Source of the DNA: Jacaranda mimosifolia
Taxonomy: Eukaryota; Streptophyta; Magnoliopsida; Lamiales; Bignoniaceae
Length of the DNA stretch: 64,000 bases
Assembly: GCA_018894105.1 (NCBI GenBank)
Contig: CM032128.1
Coordinates: forward strand, 31,023,299-31,087,298
Direction: 5' to 3'
A program made the position numbers and the translations under genes. Of the stretch, positions 1-10,763 are shown one piece after another; the first letter of the stretch is position 1; every line of letters begins with the position of its first letter. Under the pieces are notes generated by a model. The model was not told the origin of the DNA. It searched no databases and saw only the letters and a list, made by a program, of their open reading frames with translations.

Positions 1-959
1 TATTTCTGGCCAAGTTTACTAAAAGATGCCATCGACTTTGCCAAAAAATTCCCCTATTGCCAGCTCCACTCGAATATCCCCCACCAGCCCATGGCGTCGA
101 TGGTAAGAGTCCAAACTACATGGCCATTCGACCAGTGGGGGATCGGCATTTTTGGTTCCTTCCCAAAAACTATTGGTCAAAGGAAATTCATAATTGTCGC
201 GGTCGAATACTTAATGAAATAGGTTGAAGCAGAGGCAGTACCCAAAATCATTGACGCGACCATCAAGAGCTTTATAGAAGAACATTATCTGTTGTTTTGG
301 TCTGCCCAAGGTCTTAATATCAGACAACGGAACCCAATTCCAAAGCAGGAGCACAAGGAATTAGTGCGAGAACTTAGGGATTCGCTAGCACTTCATCTCA
401 ATGGGAAACCCCCAAGCTAATAGGCAAACAGAAGTCACGAACAGTACTGTGCTTGACCACCTCAAGGCTCGACTGGAAGGGATTGGTGCTAGTTAGGCAG
501 ACGACCTCCCTGTCGTGCTATGGGCATATAAAACTACTCCCCGAACAGCCACAAGCCATAGCCCCTAGAGTTTGGTCTACGAATCAGAAGCAGTCATCCC
601 AAACAGCATATTGCTTGAGTAATCCATTTCAATCCAATTAGAAACAAGTCAGAAAGAGAACTCGACCTATAAACTATCAACAAGCTGCGCCAACAAGCTT
701 ACACCACGATGCAGAGGTATAAACTGAAGATGGCTCAATACTACAACAAAGTAGTTCATCCAGAAGTTTCAAACTAGGCGACATTGTCCTTAAAAAGGTT
801 GAAGCATCAACGAACATGGGAAAGCTCGACCTAAAATACAAGACACCATACTTGGTGGTCAAGGTAGCAAAGCACAATGCGTATCGACTTGTAGACATGA
901 AAGACAATGAGCTTCTTCGACCATGGAACGCGACAAACTTGAAGAAATTCTATGTGTAA
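1..959 (+). pseudogene. Ty3/gypsy pol remnant: integrase end
   Basis: This is the 3' end of a retrotransposon polyprotein, read in several frames. The first 70 codons match the zinc-binding tail and core start of plant Ty3/gypsy integrases (YFWP...KDA, then CQLHSNIPHQP, then WPFDQWGI). The region from about 705 to 959 matches the integrase C-terminus: a segment around MAQYYNK, then GKLDLKYKTPYLVVKVA and LLRPWNATNLKKFYV, followed by a stop. The copy is dead. The motif that should carry the first catalytic Asp reads WGIGIFGSF, with Gly in place of Asp. A TAG stop near 221 replaces the expected Trp codon, and a frameshift near 770 splits the C-terminal part. The element runs off the left edge, so gag, protease and reverse transcriptase are not visible. 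The antisense ORF and LTR downstream place it in the Tat group of Ty3/gypsy. Confidence 0.85.
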
Positions 960-1752
960 AGAGACTCAAAATCTCCATTGTACTGCAACATCTTTCCAGA
1001 TCAATAATACTACCCCTATTTCTACAACTCTCTGCTTGCACCGTAAAATAAAGAATTCTAGCCCAAATTGACGAATGACTTGATCATTTTGAGTCGACCT
1101 TGTAGTCGACTTCGGTTTCAAATCGCAAAATAAAGGCTTCTAGCCTAAATTAATGAACGACCAACTCGTCCAAAGCCATCCTAATTATCGAAGATGGTCT
1201 TCAATTCCAAAACAACTCGACGCCATTTACAAACCACAAGACGAATTACTTATCTAAAGTTGACCCTGCAATCGACCTTAAAGATGAATAATAGAACTTT
1301 AGCTTTGACCAACAAGCATGAACTCGACCCGTTGTCGAAAACAGACACATGAGAACAAATAGTACAATAATTGCATTGAGGTTAAGTCGACCAAGAAGTC
1401 AACAACAAAGATGCAAATAATATTTTGGATTCGCTCCCTTATTTTCATGCTAGGCAATTTCTAAATCGACCATGAACTTGATTAAATTTGGTTCCTTCAT
1501 GGGTGAATAATTTTGAATGGTTACCAAGCATTTTTCATATTACTATTGCTTAATGAGTGATGATACGTTCAACAAAACTAAGCAAAGTGCTAAGAATAAA
1601 ATAAATCAAACACAAATCGATGAAAAGGAAAAGTCATTCATTCCATATTAAAATTCCATTACAGAGTCAAAAGAACTAATGACAAAAGCAAGCGCCTTGC
1701 AGGGCAACCAAAAACTTGAAAAGAAAAAAGAAAAATACAATAAGTTGGCAAC
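960..1752. other. Non-coding spacer of the gypsy element, with imperfect repeats
   Basis: This spacer lies between the end of pol and the 3' end of the antisense ORF. It holds two diverged copies of a roughly 36-bp unit, at about 1045-1080 and 1125-1162, each built around AAAATAAAG...TTCTAGCC. It also contains many scattered GTCGAC/TCGACC words, which recur throughout the element. No coding match was seen. Confidence 0.5.
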
Positions 1753-4296
1753 TCAGCTAGAACCAGCGCCATCAATTCGAGTGGTCTGCGCACCCTTTTC
1801 AATCGCTTGGTCGAGCTCATCACTCGAGGGGATAGGGACGACCAATGACGAGCTCTGCACTTCTTGCTCAGGCACATCAGCAAATGGTGGTCGAGAAGGA
1901 CCCACCCCACCACCAGAATACCCACCATCGGGAAAGAAGTTAGCCATGTTAACCTTTCTATCCCTGATGTCGAAAGTAAAGTCATTGGCGAAATCAAACT
2001 CAGTGGTCACCAACTCACGCCTCGCCAGATAGCCAGGTACTGGCACGGCAACAACCTCCTTGGGAGGGGCAATCTCATTGGGGTCAGGCCCTTCAGCACG
2101 ATCAACTTTATTTGGAGCAACATAAGCACGGAGCTACTTGTCAAGAATTAGATTCAGACGCTCCATATCTTCTGGTCGAATGGAATATCCAAGATACTCC
2201 AGCTGCTTGATGACCTCATCAAAGGCATCCTTCGTGTCTTGAGGGAGAAGACGGCGTTGGCATCTTGAAAAGTGGAGGCCAGCATAAATTATTGTATTGC
2301 CTCTCGTCGGACAGCAGGTAGCATCCTGCCAGACTCATCCCGAGCAAAGTGTAAGGTGTTGTTGTATCCATAGGCTCAACCAGTATCATAATGGGTCTGC
2401 ACCTCCACTTTAACTCTTTTCAGCAACTTCTCAGCTGAGCTCTTCTCGGCCACCGTAGCCAACAGTTGGGCATCCTTTGCCTCGAGTTACGCATCCTTCT
2501 CTTCTAGCTATTTGGTTAGCCGCTCACCTCCGCCTTGGCTGACTTAATTTGAACCTTAGCCACATCAATCATTGCGCTCATGTTAGAGCCTGTTAAGGTT
2601 GTCGAGCGTGAGCTTCGACCTCCTATGAAGATTGTAGCCTAGTTAGCTAATCTGCAAAACGGACCCGATCAAAATGAAAGCATATAAAGATGAAATATAA
2701 AGCACTCGATGAGTGATTCAAGCTTGACCAAAAACTTAATATGTTGCAGTAATATGCAAACGCTCTCAACACCCCATCTTGGCTGAGCTCCATCAACTTT
2801 TTCTAGTCGAATGCGAAGAGCCCAACCATCATCCCTTGGTCAGCGCTGCCCCAGTCGACCCCGCCGTGAGCATCGACAAGGAGTTGTGAGCAACCATAGA
2901 GATGTCGGTGCCGTATCGGGGCAATGGTAGTTTAGGCAACGCAAATAACAGGTTGTCGTCCCGCTGGCCAGAAAGATCATAGCCAGTTAGGGCAAAAGAC
3001 GTTCTAACCTTGCCCTTGCCCTTATCTGCGACAGTTTTCTTTTGATCGGGCTTCGCTAGCTCGATTGCAGGCCTTGTCTGCTGAGCAGTTGGACTCAGGG
3101 TCGACCTTGAAGTTGGATGAGCAAAGGGAGTTGCTGGGCGAGCAGGGGATGCTGTAGGAGCGAGCAACGCAGCAGGCAGCAGCGGCGCGGCTTGGGATGC
3201 AGCCCCTCGTTGCGTAGCCATATTTTTTCGGCACTCCTGATTCCTTTGTGCGTGCACCAAAGCTTGAGCTCGGGTTTGGTTCATGATTTCTTCTCAATTT
3301 GCACGAAAGCAAAACGACATGCATAAGAATCGATCAAAAACTTGAAAGCAAAAGTAAATTGAAAACAAGCAGCGAACAATGCAATCTACCTGGTTGAGCA
3401 TTATTAGGAATGTCTAGCTGGGCAGGCAGTAAACCTGCCAGCACCAAGTTTCTCTTTTCAATGTATCCCGAAGCCTCAATCTGCCCAAACTCGACTAGAT
3501 CCCTTATAAATGTATTATGCCAGGTCGGAGTCTTATTTTCGAGCATCTCAATGTAACCTTTCATCCAATCCTGGGTATGTTAAACCCAACCCTACCCGGA
3601 GGTCGAATAAAGAAATAATGAGATTTCCAATTCTGACTAAACGAAGAAGAAGGGTTACCATAAATTTTTGACGAGGGCAGACTGTGAGATAGTAAAAGTC
3701 TGACACCTCTATACTCCCCGACTTGCGAGACATAGGGAGATGAAAAAGGTTACTAAAATTTGCAAAAAAAAGAGGTTGACCATGCACATGCATCAGGATA
3801 ACAAAGCTGTATATAGGGGAAAAACAGTTGGGCAACAATTGGGTTATACTGACTTGAAGGCCCCTAAGGAAGTTGACAATAAGCTTGGCAATCGAGAACC
3901 TAAGCCCACATCGAAGAGCATCCTCAAAGACAGTGATGCAACTGGCATAAGGTTGGTGCATCTTATCGTCGGCACTCGGAGCAATTAGTTCAAAGTTTGG
4001 GGAAATATGGAACAACTGCTTAATGAGGATAAGGTCCTCATCGGCTATCTTCAATACTATCTCTCTATAATGGTCGGGTGTAAACAACCAATTGCAAGAT
4101 ACAAGCGGCTGGCTTCGGCGAGTCTTACCCGCTGTAGCAACCCATTTGCCGCTCGAACTTCAACCCATACGCTGCTCAAACTACTTGAAGTTGAATCACT
4201 GCTAGAAGAATTGTCAGACCCGTTAGTCAAGCTGACGTTTGACCTCGTTTCCTTACTATCGCTCTCCTTACGGCTACTCTCGCCGAATACATACAA
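1753..4296 (-). pseudogene. Antisense extra ORF of a Tat-type gypsy element (decayed)
   Basis: A broken protein-coding region lies on the strand opposite pol, between pol and the 3' LTR. From its 5' end: a Ser-rich N-terminus (4296-4057); a block at 4087-3548 resembling the putative gypsy-type transposon domain (Pfam Transposase_28), including FEDALRCGLRFSIAKLIVNF and LPN; a piece at 3564-3334; a low-complexity Ala/Pro/Thr-rich block at 3284-2829; a charged stretch around 2400-2460 that looks like coiled coil; and a C-terminal piece at 2046-1753 containing NMANFFPDGGYSGGG. The segments are in different frames with internal stops, so this copy cannot make a full protein. Antisense ORFs in this position are known from Tat-lineage elements such as Grande and Retand. 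Their function is not established. Position and domain support the call; segment borders are approximate. Confidence 0.7.
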
Positions 4297-4651
4297 AATA
4301 TTGAACTCGAATAGAAAGTCTATAGAACAGAGGACTTACTAGGTAGCAAAGAGCAAAAATGACTTGATGAGTAGAGGAAAGTAGTGAAAGCTTGACGATC
4401 AATCTCTCGGAATGCAGTAAAAGTGAAAATGAGGATTTTCACCATCCCTATTTATATAAACCGATGCGGGGTAACCAAAATGGCTGTAATAATTGCATAA
4501 TCGCAGCTTGATGCTCTGCTTGACATAGCATAACTGCAGCATTAAATGCACCAAAACCCTAGTCGACTCCTTCAAACTCTCGTCGAGCGGGTCCAATTGC
4601 TAATTTTTAGCTACTCCCATTTCCCTCTAGTCGATATTCTCGATCAGGACT

Positions 4652-4668
4652 ATAAGTGGGGGGACTCA
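4652..4668 (+). other. Polypurine tract next to the gypsy 3' LTR
   Basis: A purine-rich run (ATAAGTGGGGGGA) directly precedes the inferred 3' LTR. It is the expected primer site for plus-strand DNA synthesis in an LTR retrotransposon on the plus strand. The call rests on position and composition. Confidence 0.5.
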
Positions 4669-5381
4669 TGATATGGGGTAGCCCAACAGGCCTAATCCAA
4701 CGATACTCGACCAGGGCAGCACTGTAATGTCTAACAACCTAATTACATATAAGCCCAACCTATCGACCGAAACTCGACATCTAGGACCTTATCCACCGCA
4801 GTAAGTACCGATGTTTACTTTCTCGACCAGATCATGATCGACCATAACCAGGATATGTAGGCCCTCATCCGACTGCAATGAGGTTGCATCTTCTCGACTA
4901 GAACCTGAGGAAGTATCTTGCAAAAGCACTCGTCTCGACCAGAGAGGTTGAGCCAAGACGACAGCTCCTCAGCAGCATTAAATGCTCTACCAGGTGGCGT
5001 GCCCCCGCATTAATGGTGCATGCCACCATAGTACTACATTTCCTCAGCTACGCCAAGCTGGTATATGCCACCAGCGTACCACCATGCCTAGGCTGCGTCA
5101 CTTGGAATAGTATACAATTAAGAGAAGACTTAAAGGCCCTCAGGTGAAGACAAAAGCCCTTCATGCTTGACAAGGGCATCCTAGACTTACTAGCCACCTT
5201 GAGAAGGCTATAAGTATCCCATCCATGGCCTTCAACAACATATGCCATATTCACTTTAAGCCCTCACTCTGCTGCTCAATTCTCTAGTCGATCTATACTA
5301 AGTTGAGCACCGGAGTGCCATAGCTGAGAACAACTCGACTAGCCTGACGTTTGCTGTTGATTGCAGGACTCGACCCCAACA
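4669..5381 (+). repeat. 3' LTR of the Tat-type gypsy element
   Basis: The inferred LTR starts at TGATATGGGGTAGCCCAACA just after the polypurine tract and ends at CGACCCCAACA. This gives about 713 bp with the usual TG...CA ends. A TATA-like word (CTATAAGTA) near 5209-5217 could be its promoter. The many TCGACC words match the composition of the element's spacer. The 5' LTR lies outside the window, so the borders cannot be checked against a partner copy and no target duplication can be tested. Confidence 0.5.
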
Positions 5382-5489
5382 CATCAAAAGCATTCTCCTT
5401 GACCACATTCCAATCGATTTTATTGTATTCCAACTCAATTCCCTCATACACAGTTTTCACCTTCATTAGTTAGAAAAGGTGTTTTTGAA

Positions 5490-5886
5490 AATGGAGTTGT
5501 GTTTGGATATGTTGTTTAAAATTGAAGGTTTATATAGTTGTGAAAATGAGATATATTTGGATGTTGGATATTTTTGTATTAAAAGTTGTATAGTTTTTGA
5601 ATTTGAATTGATGATGTGATGTGTAATTGTTTGAAAAAATAATATTATAATTTGAATTTATAATATTTTTGTAGTGAATGTTGTTTGAGAAGTATTGGGA
5701 AGATAAAAAAATAGATATAGGTAATAATAGGGGGAAAATAGGTATGAAAATGGAGAGAGAATGAAAAAATGAATGTTTTGAGAATGAAAATATTTAAAAA
5801 AATAGTGTAGAAGTTGATAGTTTTTTTATTTTCATATTCAGCAAAAAATGAAAATAGAGTTTGAAAATGAAAACAAACGCGCCCTA
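5490..5886 (+). repeat. Cytosine-depleted MITE remnant (family shared with 28.8-29.6 kb)
   Basis: About 400 bp almost free of C on the plus strand ends in GAAAATGAAAACAAACGCGCCC. The same kind of terminus (GAAAATAAAATCAAACGGGC) ends the element at 28823-29188. Internal words such as TTTTTGTATTAAAAGTT are also shared. The left terminus is not clear, so the copy may be truncated. Confidence 0.45.
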
Positions 5887-7277
5887 AACTTCAATACTCA
5901 TCCAAAACCCATTTATAGCTTAAAAATCCATTCCAAGTGGAATAGGTCTAGTTCAATTCGAACTTGTTGCCATCTTAAATATGATCTATAACCTCGGTCA
6001 TCTAGAGTATCCACATGGTGTCATCTCATGATACCATGAAGATCATAGTAGATTGGTCTATCTTATCGCCATTTGATAAATATTTCTAACTATAAAGTGA
6101 CAAATCATCCTTTATGTAGATAACAATCCTTAACTATCTCACAATATCCACCGATTTAAGTTTATAAAACTTTGGTTCACTAGAGTCTCTTACCTATCAT
6201 GATGTATCTTTTATTTTACGCTAATAATTATTCAATTGGACTGCATAGAGCCCATAATATAAGATCAAATGAATCTATAACTAGTCAAGACGATCTATTA
6301 GCTGATTTTAAATTATGTATTTACCTTCAAACTTGTATTTACTATTGAATCTTTTGAAAGTGCCTTTAAAGACAAATTTCATAACATCAATACTTTTTTG
6401 TTCTTCTCTAAGTGCATAATTATTGGAGGATATAGAAATCCCTTAGGAATTGGATTTTCCCAATGTATGAACTATTACAGCCCCCATAAGCATATGGAGA
6501 TTTATATGATCAATTTGATGGTTGTAATAAAGCCACATGCACCAAATTAAATCATAATCTATGCTGGTAATTAAAAGCTTTCAAAGGGATATTATTAGGC
6601 TTCAATAGGAGGGCCACCTTTTTTAAGAGCCCTCCAAAGTACCCACAATTATTTATAGAGTACCCTCATATATATTAAGTAAGAAATTATTTAATTCTTA
6701 AAATAAAAGAGAGAAAAATATAAAAATAAAACATTTACTATAAATGATAGTATGGCATTTAACTACTTTCTCAGAACTAGTTGTAACCATTCCTTTTTTG
6801 GCCCATGATGTCTAGCTCACAACAGGCAATTATAAGTTCCAAGATTCAAACATAACAAAAATATCAAGTCATTTTTTCATTAAATAAAATGATTTATTTT
6901 TATTTAACTATATAATGAATGCTAATATGATCTTCACCAACTTTGCTTCTCTTATTTGAGTCTTAATTCATCAACTTTAATTAATGCTCAAATTAATATA
7001 GGTGAATAGGAAAAATAATTAATATTTGGATGACTTGGGGGTTGACACAAATAAAAACTTGCTTTAATGTGGAAAATGATAAGTAGGAATATGTCAGGAT
7101 GTCCTTTTCATTTTTGAAGTCTTTATCCAAAGGATAAAATGCCTTTCTTTCAATTATATTGCCATCACAATAGGTACATTGCATTTAGATTTATTACCTC
7201 CCATTCCTTTAATTCAATTATGGTGAATGGATCAATCATCAATAATATGAATAATGCTTCCCCTTCCAAACCATTTT
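5887..7277. other. AT-rich intergenic DNA, no gene recognised
   Basis: No ORF longer than about 60 codons has family character, and no splice-consistent chain of exons was seen. The block at 5900-6450 is less AT-rich than its surroundings and may be an old transposon fragment, but no terminal repeat or domain was found. Confidence 0.5.
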
Positions 7278-7430
7278 GGATCCTCTATTCCATTCCCTAT
7301 TTCATCACCCATTTCAATTTGATGTATTTACACGGAGTGTATCTGATTATTAATTAATTTTTTTAATAAGAAAATATTTAATACACTTGTCATATTTTCA
7401 TAAAATGAAATAGGAGATGGAATAGAGGAT
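7278..7430. repeat. Small MITE with about 27-bp inverted ends
   Basis: GATCCTCTATTCCATTCCC at about 7278-7297 is mirrored by GGAGATGGAATAGAGGAT at about 7413-7430. The inverted match continues inward through TATTTCAT/ATGAAATA, with one or two mismatches. The 153-bp size with no coding capacity fits a MITE. No convincing target duplication was seen, so the superfamily is left open. Confidence 0.55.
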
Positions 7431-10400
7431 TTAAACTACAAACAAACAACAAATCTATATTATTATATAAAAAAAAGTCTCTTTTATTTCTAACATAAAA
7501 CTTATGATCCTAAATTTGAAATATAACAAATTTGCATTTCTACTTATTTTTATATATTTAAACAATCATCATTTATTCAAAAACTTTTCTTATCACAATA
7601 TGAGCTCAATACCATAATGATTTTTTTTTATATATTTTTTTGCAAATTATAAATACATATTTTAGATGCAACTCAATTTTAGTATAACAAATGTGAGCAT
7701 GTTATATAATTATTAAAATATATTTTATACGTGCAAAAATTGTGTGTAAATAATTGTTAGTTTACCCTTAAATGAGCTTACTTTATCCTTATTGTATGTT
7801 AGGGACAAAGTAAGAGGGGGACTGATAGAGATAGTCACCTCCCTTCTCCAAAATTATATATATTTTTATTTTTACTTTTTTTTAAATAAAGGATATTATT
7901 AATCAAATCGAAATCAAGTTACATCAATAACATACAAAGAATATTTTTATTAAAAGTTAAAATTTTGTTCTTCTAAGAAATAATGAAATTACACTTCGTA
8001 AAATTTCAATCTCATCTTCCAAAATTAAAATTTTAGTCTCTTCCAAAATTGAAGTTGTAGGCTCCATCCCTGCAGCTGCTACACAGAAATTAGTTTCAGT
8101 TTTAATTTTCTTTTTTACAGTAATCATTTTCTATACGTACTTTTGGCCTTTCTCCCTAAAAAGATAAAAAAAAATCTACGTAATATTTATTATGATAATA
8201 ATTAAATTCATCGTTAAATATGAAGGCTCAACTAAATCAAAGTATTATAATTCAAATAAGTGCTAAAATCTACAAATCTTACTCAACAAGAATAAATTAA
8301 ATTTATTTACATAAATTGAAAATAATGAAAAACTTCAATACCTACATAATGGCTTGGTCTTTGACATTGCTAATTCTCTTCCGTATTTGAAAAATCAACA
8401 AAGGTTGAGTTTGAAAGTCCAACAAATATTTTAAATATGTTTAAGGTGTAAAATAATAAATAGTGTTAAATTATAATATAATAACCATTGCTAATTTTTT
8501 ATGTCACTATAACAACAAATTTGGTGAAAAGTTTAGAAGCCACCACATAATAATGCTTAAAAACTTTTAAAGTTACTTTCGAGTCGGCATGTCACAAATG
8601 TCCTACCAACATATATTTGATGGAAGTTTTTTAGCACAAGAAGATACGTTGAAGAGCGAAAGTAGGGAACAAATTATAAATTATCTCAAAGTCCTAATTC
8701 CTCCGATATTGAATAATATCATGTCTCATCATAGTTTTCCACATAATTATTGTTTCCACAGATAACGTCAAATAATAGGGACCAAACTCTTATCAAACGC
8801 ATCTCGATGGAGACAATATCCAGGCGCGATTGAACTCTCATATTTGACGCTGAATTCAATGGTTTATTAACATAATATCATTCACATTTTAATCCTTACT
8901 GAAAAATTAAAAAGAACAACAGTAAAAAAGCTAAAAAAATTAAATGATCCAAAAGTGCTCTATAAAAAATATATTGAAAAATTTAAGGTGATAAAAATAC
9001 ATCATATAGATCTTCATAAATTCAAAAATATTACAAATAGATCCAATAATATATATATATATCTTTGTCTCAATAAATTACATAAATAGTAACCCGATGA
9101 TATTTTTGAATTTTAAAATAAATTCTCTGGTAAAGAAGCTTACATTTGCGCAAATAGTTGGCAGCACAACTTTAATAATAATGCATGCGAACAAAATAGG
9201 GTTCATCTGAGGGCCCTCTCCTCTTTCATGTATATTAACTTTTGGTGTGTTTTCGTACTGAGGAGCCACTGCACATCAGCCTTACTACACTACACAAAGA
9301 AGTCTACCTACTGCACTTATGCACAAATTAAAAACGCGTGCATGCATATATCTACTATCTGAAAATTTGAATAATGAAGCCATGAAACCAAATTTGTTTT
9401 TTCCTTTTTTTTTTTTTAATTTTTTTTAATCAAACATTTTGGGTGATGCTTAGAGAAATTCAGTAAAAAACGCTATTTTGATCGCTATTTAATTCTATTA
9501 ATCTTGGACTTAATCCAACCATTCCTAATAGATAATTCAATACAAATTTATGGATTTAACTCTTGTCAACCTCTAAAATATGAGTTATTGAGTAGTAAAC
9601 TTATCAGCCTAAGTCGACCTTTCATTTATACTCTATACTATTATAAAAGAGAAGGCATTTTTATTTCATAAATGAAAGTTATTTTTGAAGTTTTACTAAT
9701 AATACCCTTAACTTATTTCAACAATTAAAATAAACACTTCAATTTGAAGGGTAAAATAGAGAATTCAAGACAAAAGAAGTTTGGATGCTAATTTTGTTAA
9801 TATTCCAAATTTATTCTTTGATATTCTCCTTTAAAAATATTATAATAATAAAGTTAAAATGCTATTTTTCATAAAATTCACTAACACAAGATACTTACAA
9901 AAACGCCCAAGAACTCCCACAAACACCTACAAGAACTGTATCTTCCAACTCCACGTAATTTTATGCTCCATTTAAATATTAGAGGAATCATATCATTCAA
10001 ATATTCAAATTATATTTATATATGCAAAATCACGTGCAACAACCGATAATTAGGTAAAAAAGAAACCATTTAGAGATCAAAAGTGTTCAAGTGTCTCTTT
10101 AATTGCTTGGATTCAATTCGCTTTTCCAGTAATTATTTTTTTTATCTGCACTACATATATAAATAACAAAACACCATTATATATGCTTGTAATGTAAATT
10201 GATAATACAAAATTCATGAAATGGCATGTTATGCAAAATGCTATGAAAAAAACACTACACTCTTGAAATATTTTTCTTAAAATTTTTATCGATTGTTGGG
10301 TTTAAATCCCATAAGAAATAGTTGGAAACCAATTATGATCTTCTTTAGAAAAGTAAAACAAAAAAATCAATTACTTAGACTAAGGCAGAGAAGATTATCT

Positions 10401-10500
10401 TGGGGCCTGGGGGGTTGGGGGCTCTACAGCGTCCACATCATCTTCTTACACAAAAACACATTCTCTACTAAAATTAACATTGGAAACAATTAACCTAAAA
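7431..10500. other. AT-rich intergenic DNA downstream of the JmjC gene
   Basis: This block of about 3 kb has long A/T tracts and no credible gene. I looked on the minus strand for missing 3' exons of the neighbouring JmjC gene (FYRN and FYRC domains) and saw none. The ORF at 9078-9269 has no family features. Confidence 0.5.
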
Positions 10501-10512
10501 AGAAAAGACAGC

Positions 10513-10556
10513 AAACAAGATCCCAAGAGGTGACAAACAAGATCCCAAGAGGTGAC
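10513..10556. repeat. Tandem duplication, 2 x 22 bp, in the JmjC gene 3' region
   Basis: The unit AAACAAGATCCCAAGAGGTG plus AC occurs twice back to back without a mismatch. It lies about 210 bp beyond the stop codon of the JmjC gene, probably in its 3' untranslated region. The perfect identity suggests a recent duplication. Confidence 0.85.
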
Positions 10557-10763
10557 CTTTATGGTTGAAACTGTTTACCAGCACATACAGGGAAGAACTG
10601 AACCCAAGCAAAAACCTCCAACCACAAGAAGCTCTAACTATTTAATTCTGCTCGAAAAACTTCCAACCCATACAAATTACAAATGAATATATAGAGGTTT
10701 AACCTACAAGTCTTCATGGATCATCAGCTACAAGAATTTACAGTTAAGGCACACAGTCTGGGC

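Noticed and set aside
677..1041. Minus-strand ORFs opposite the integrase tail
   Set aside because: They are antisense shadows of the pol remnant; the plus strand shows the integrase C-terminal motif.
4399..5254. Short minus-strand ORFs in and near the LTR
   Set aside because: No domain or codon pattern; they fall across the polypurine tract and LTR.
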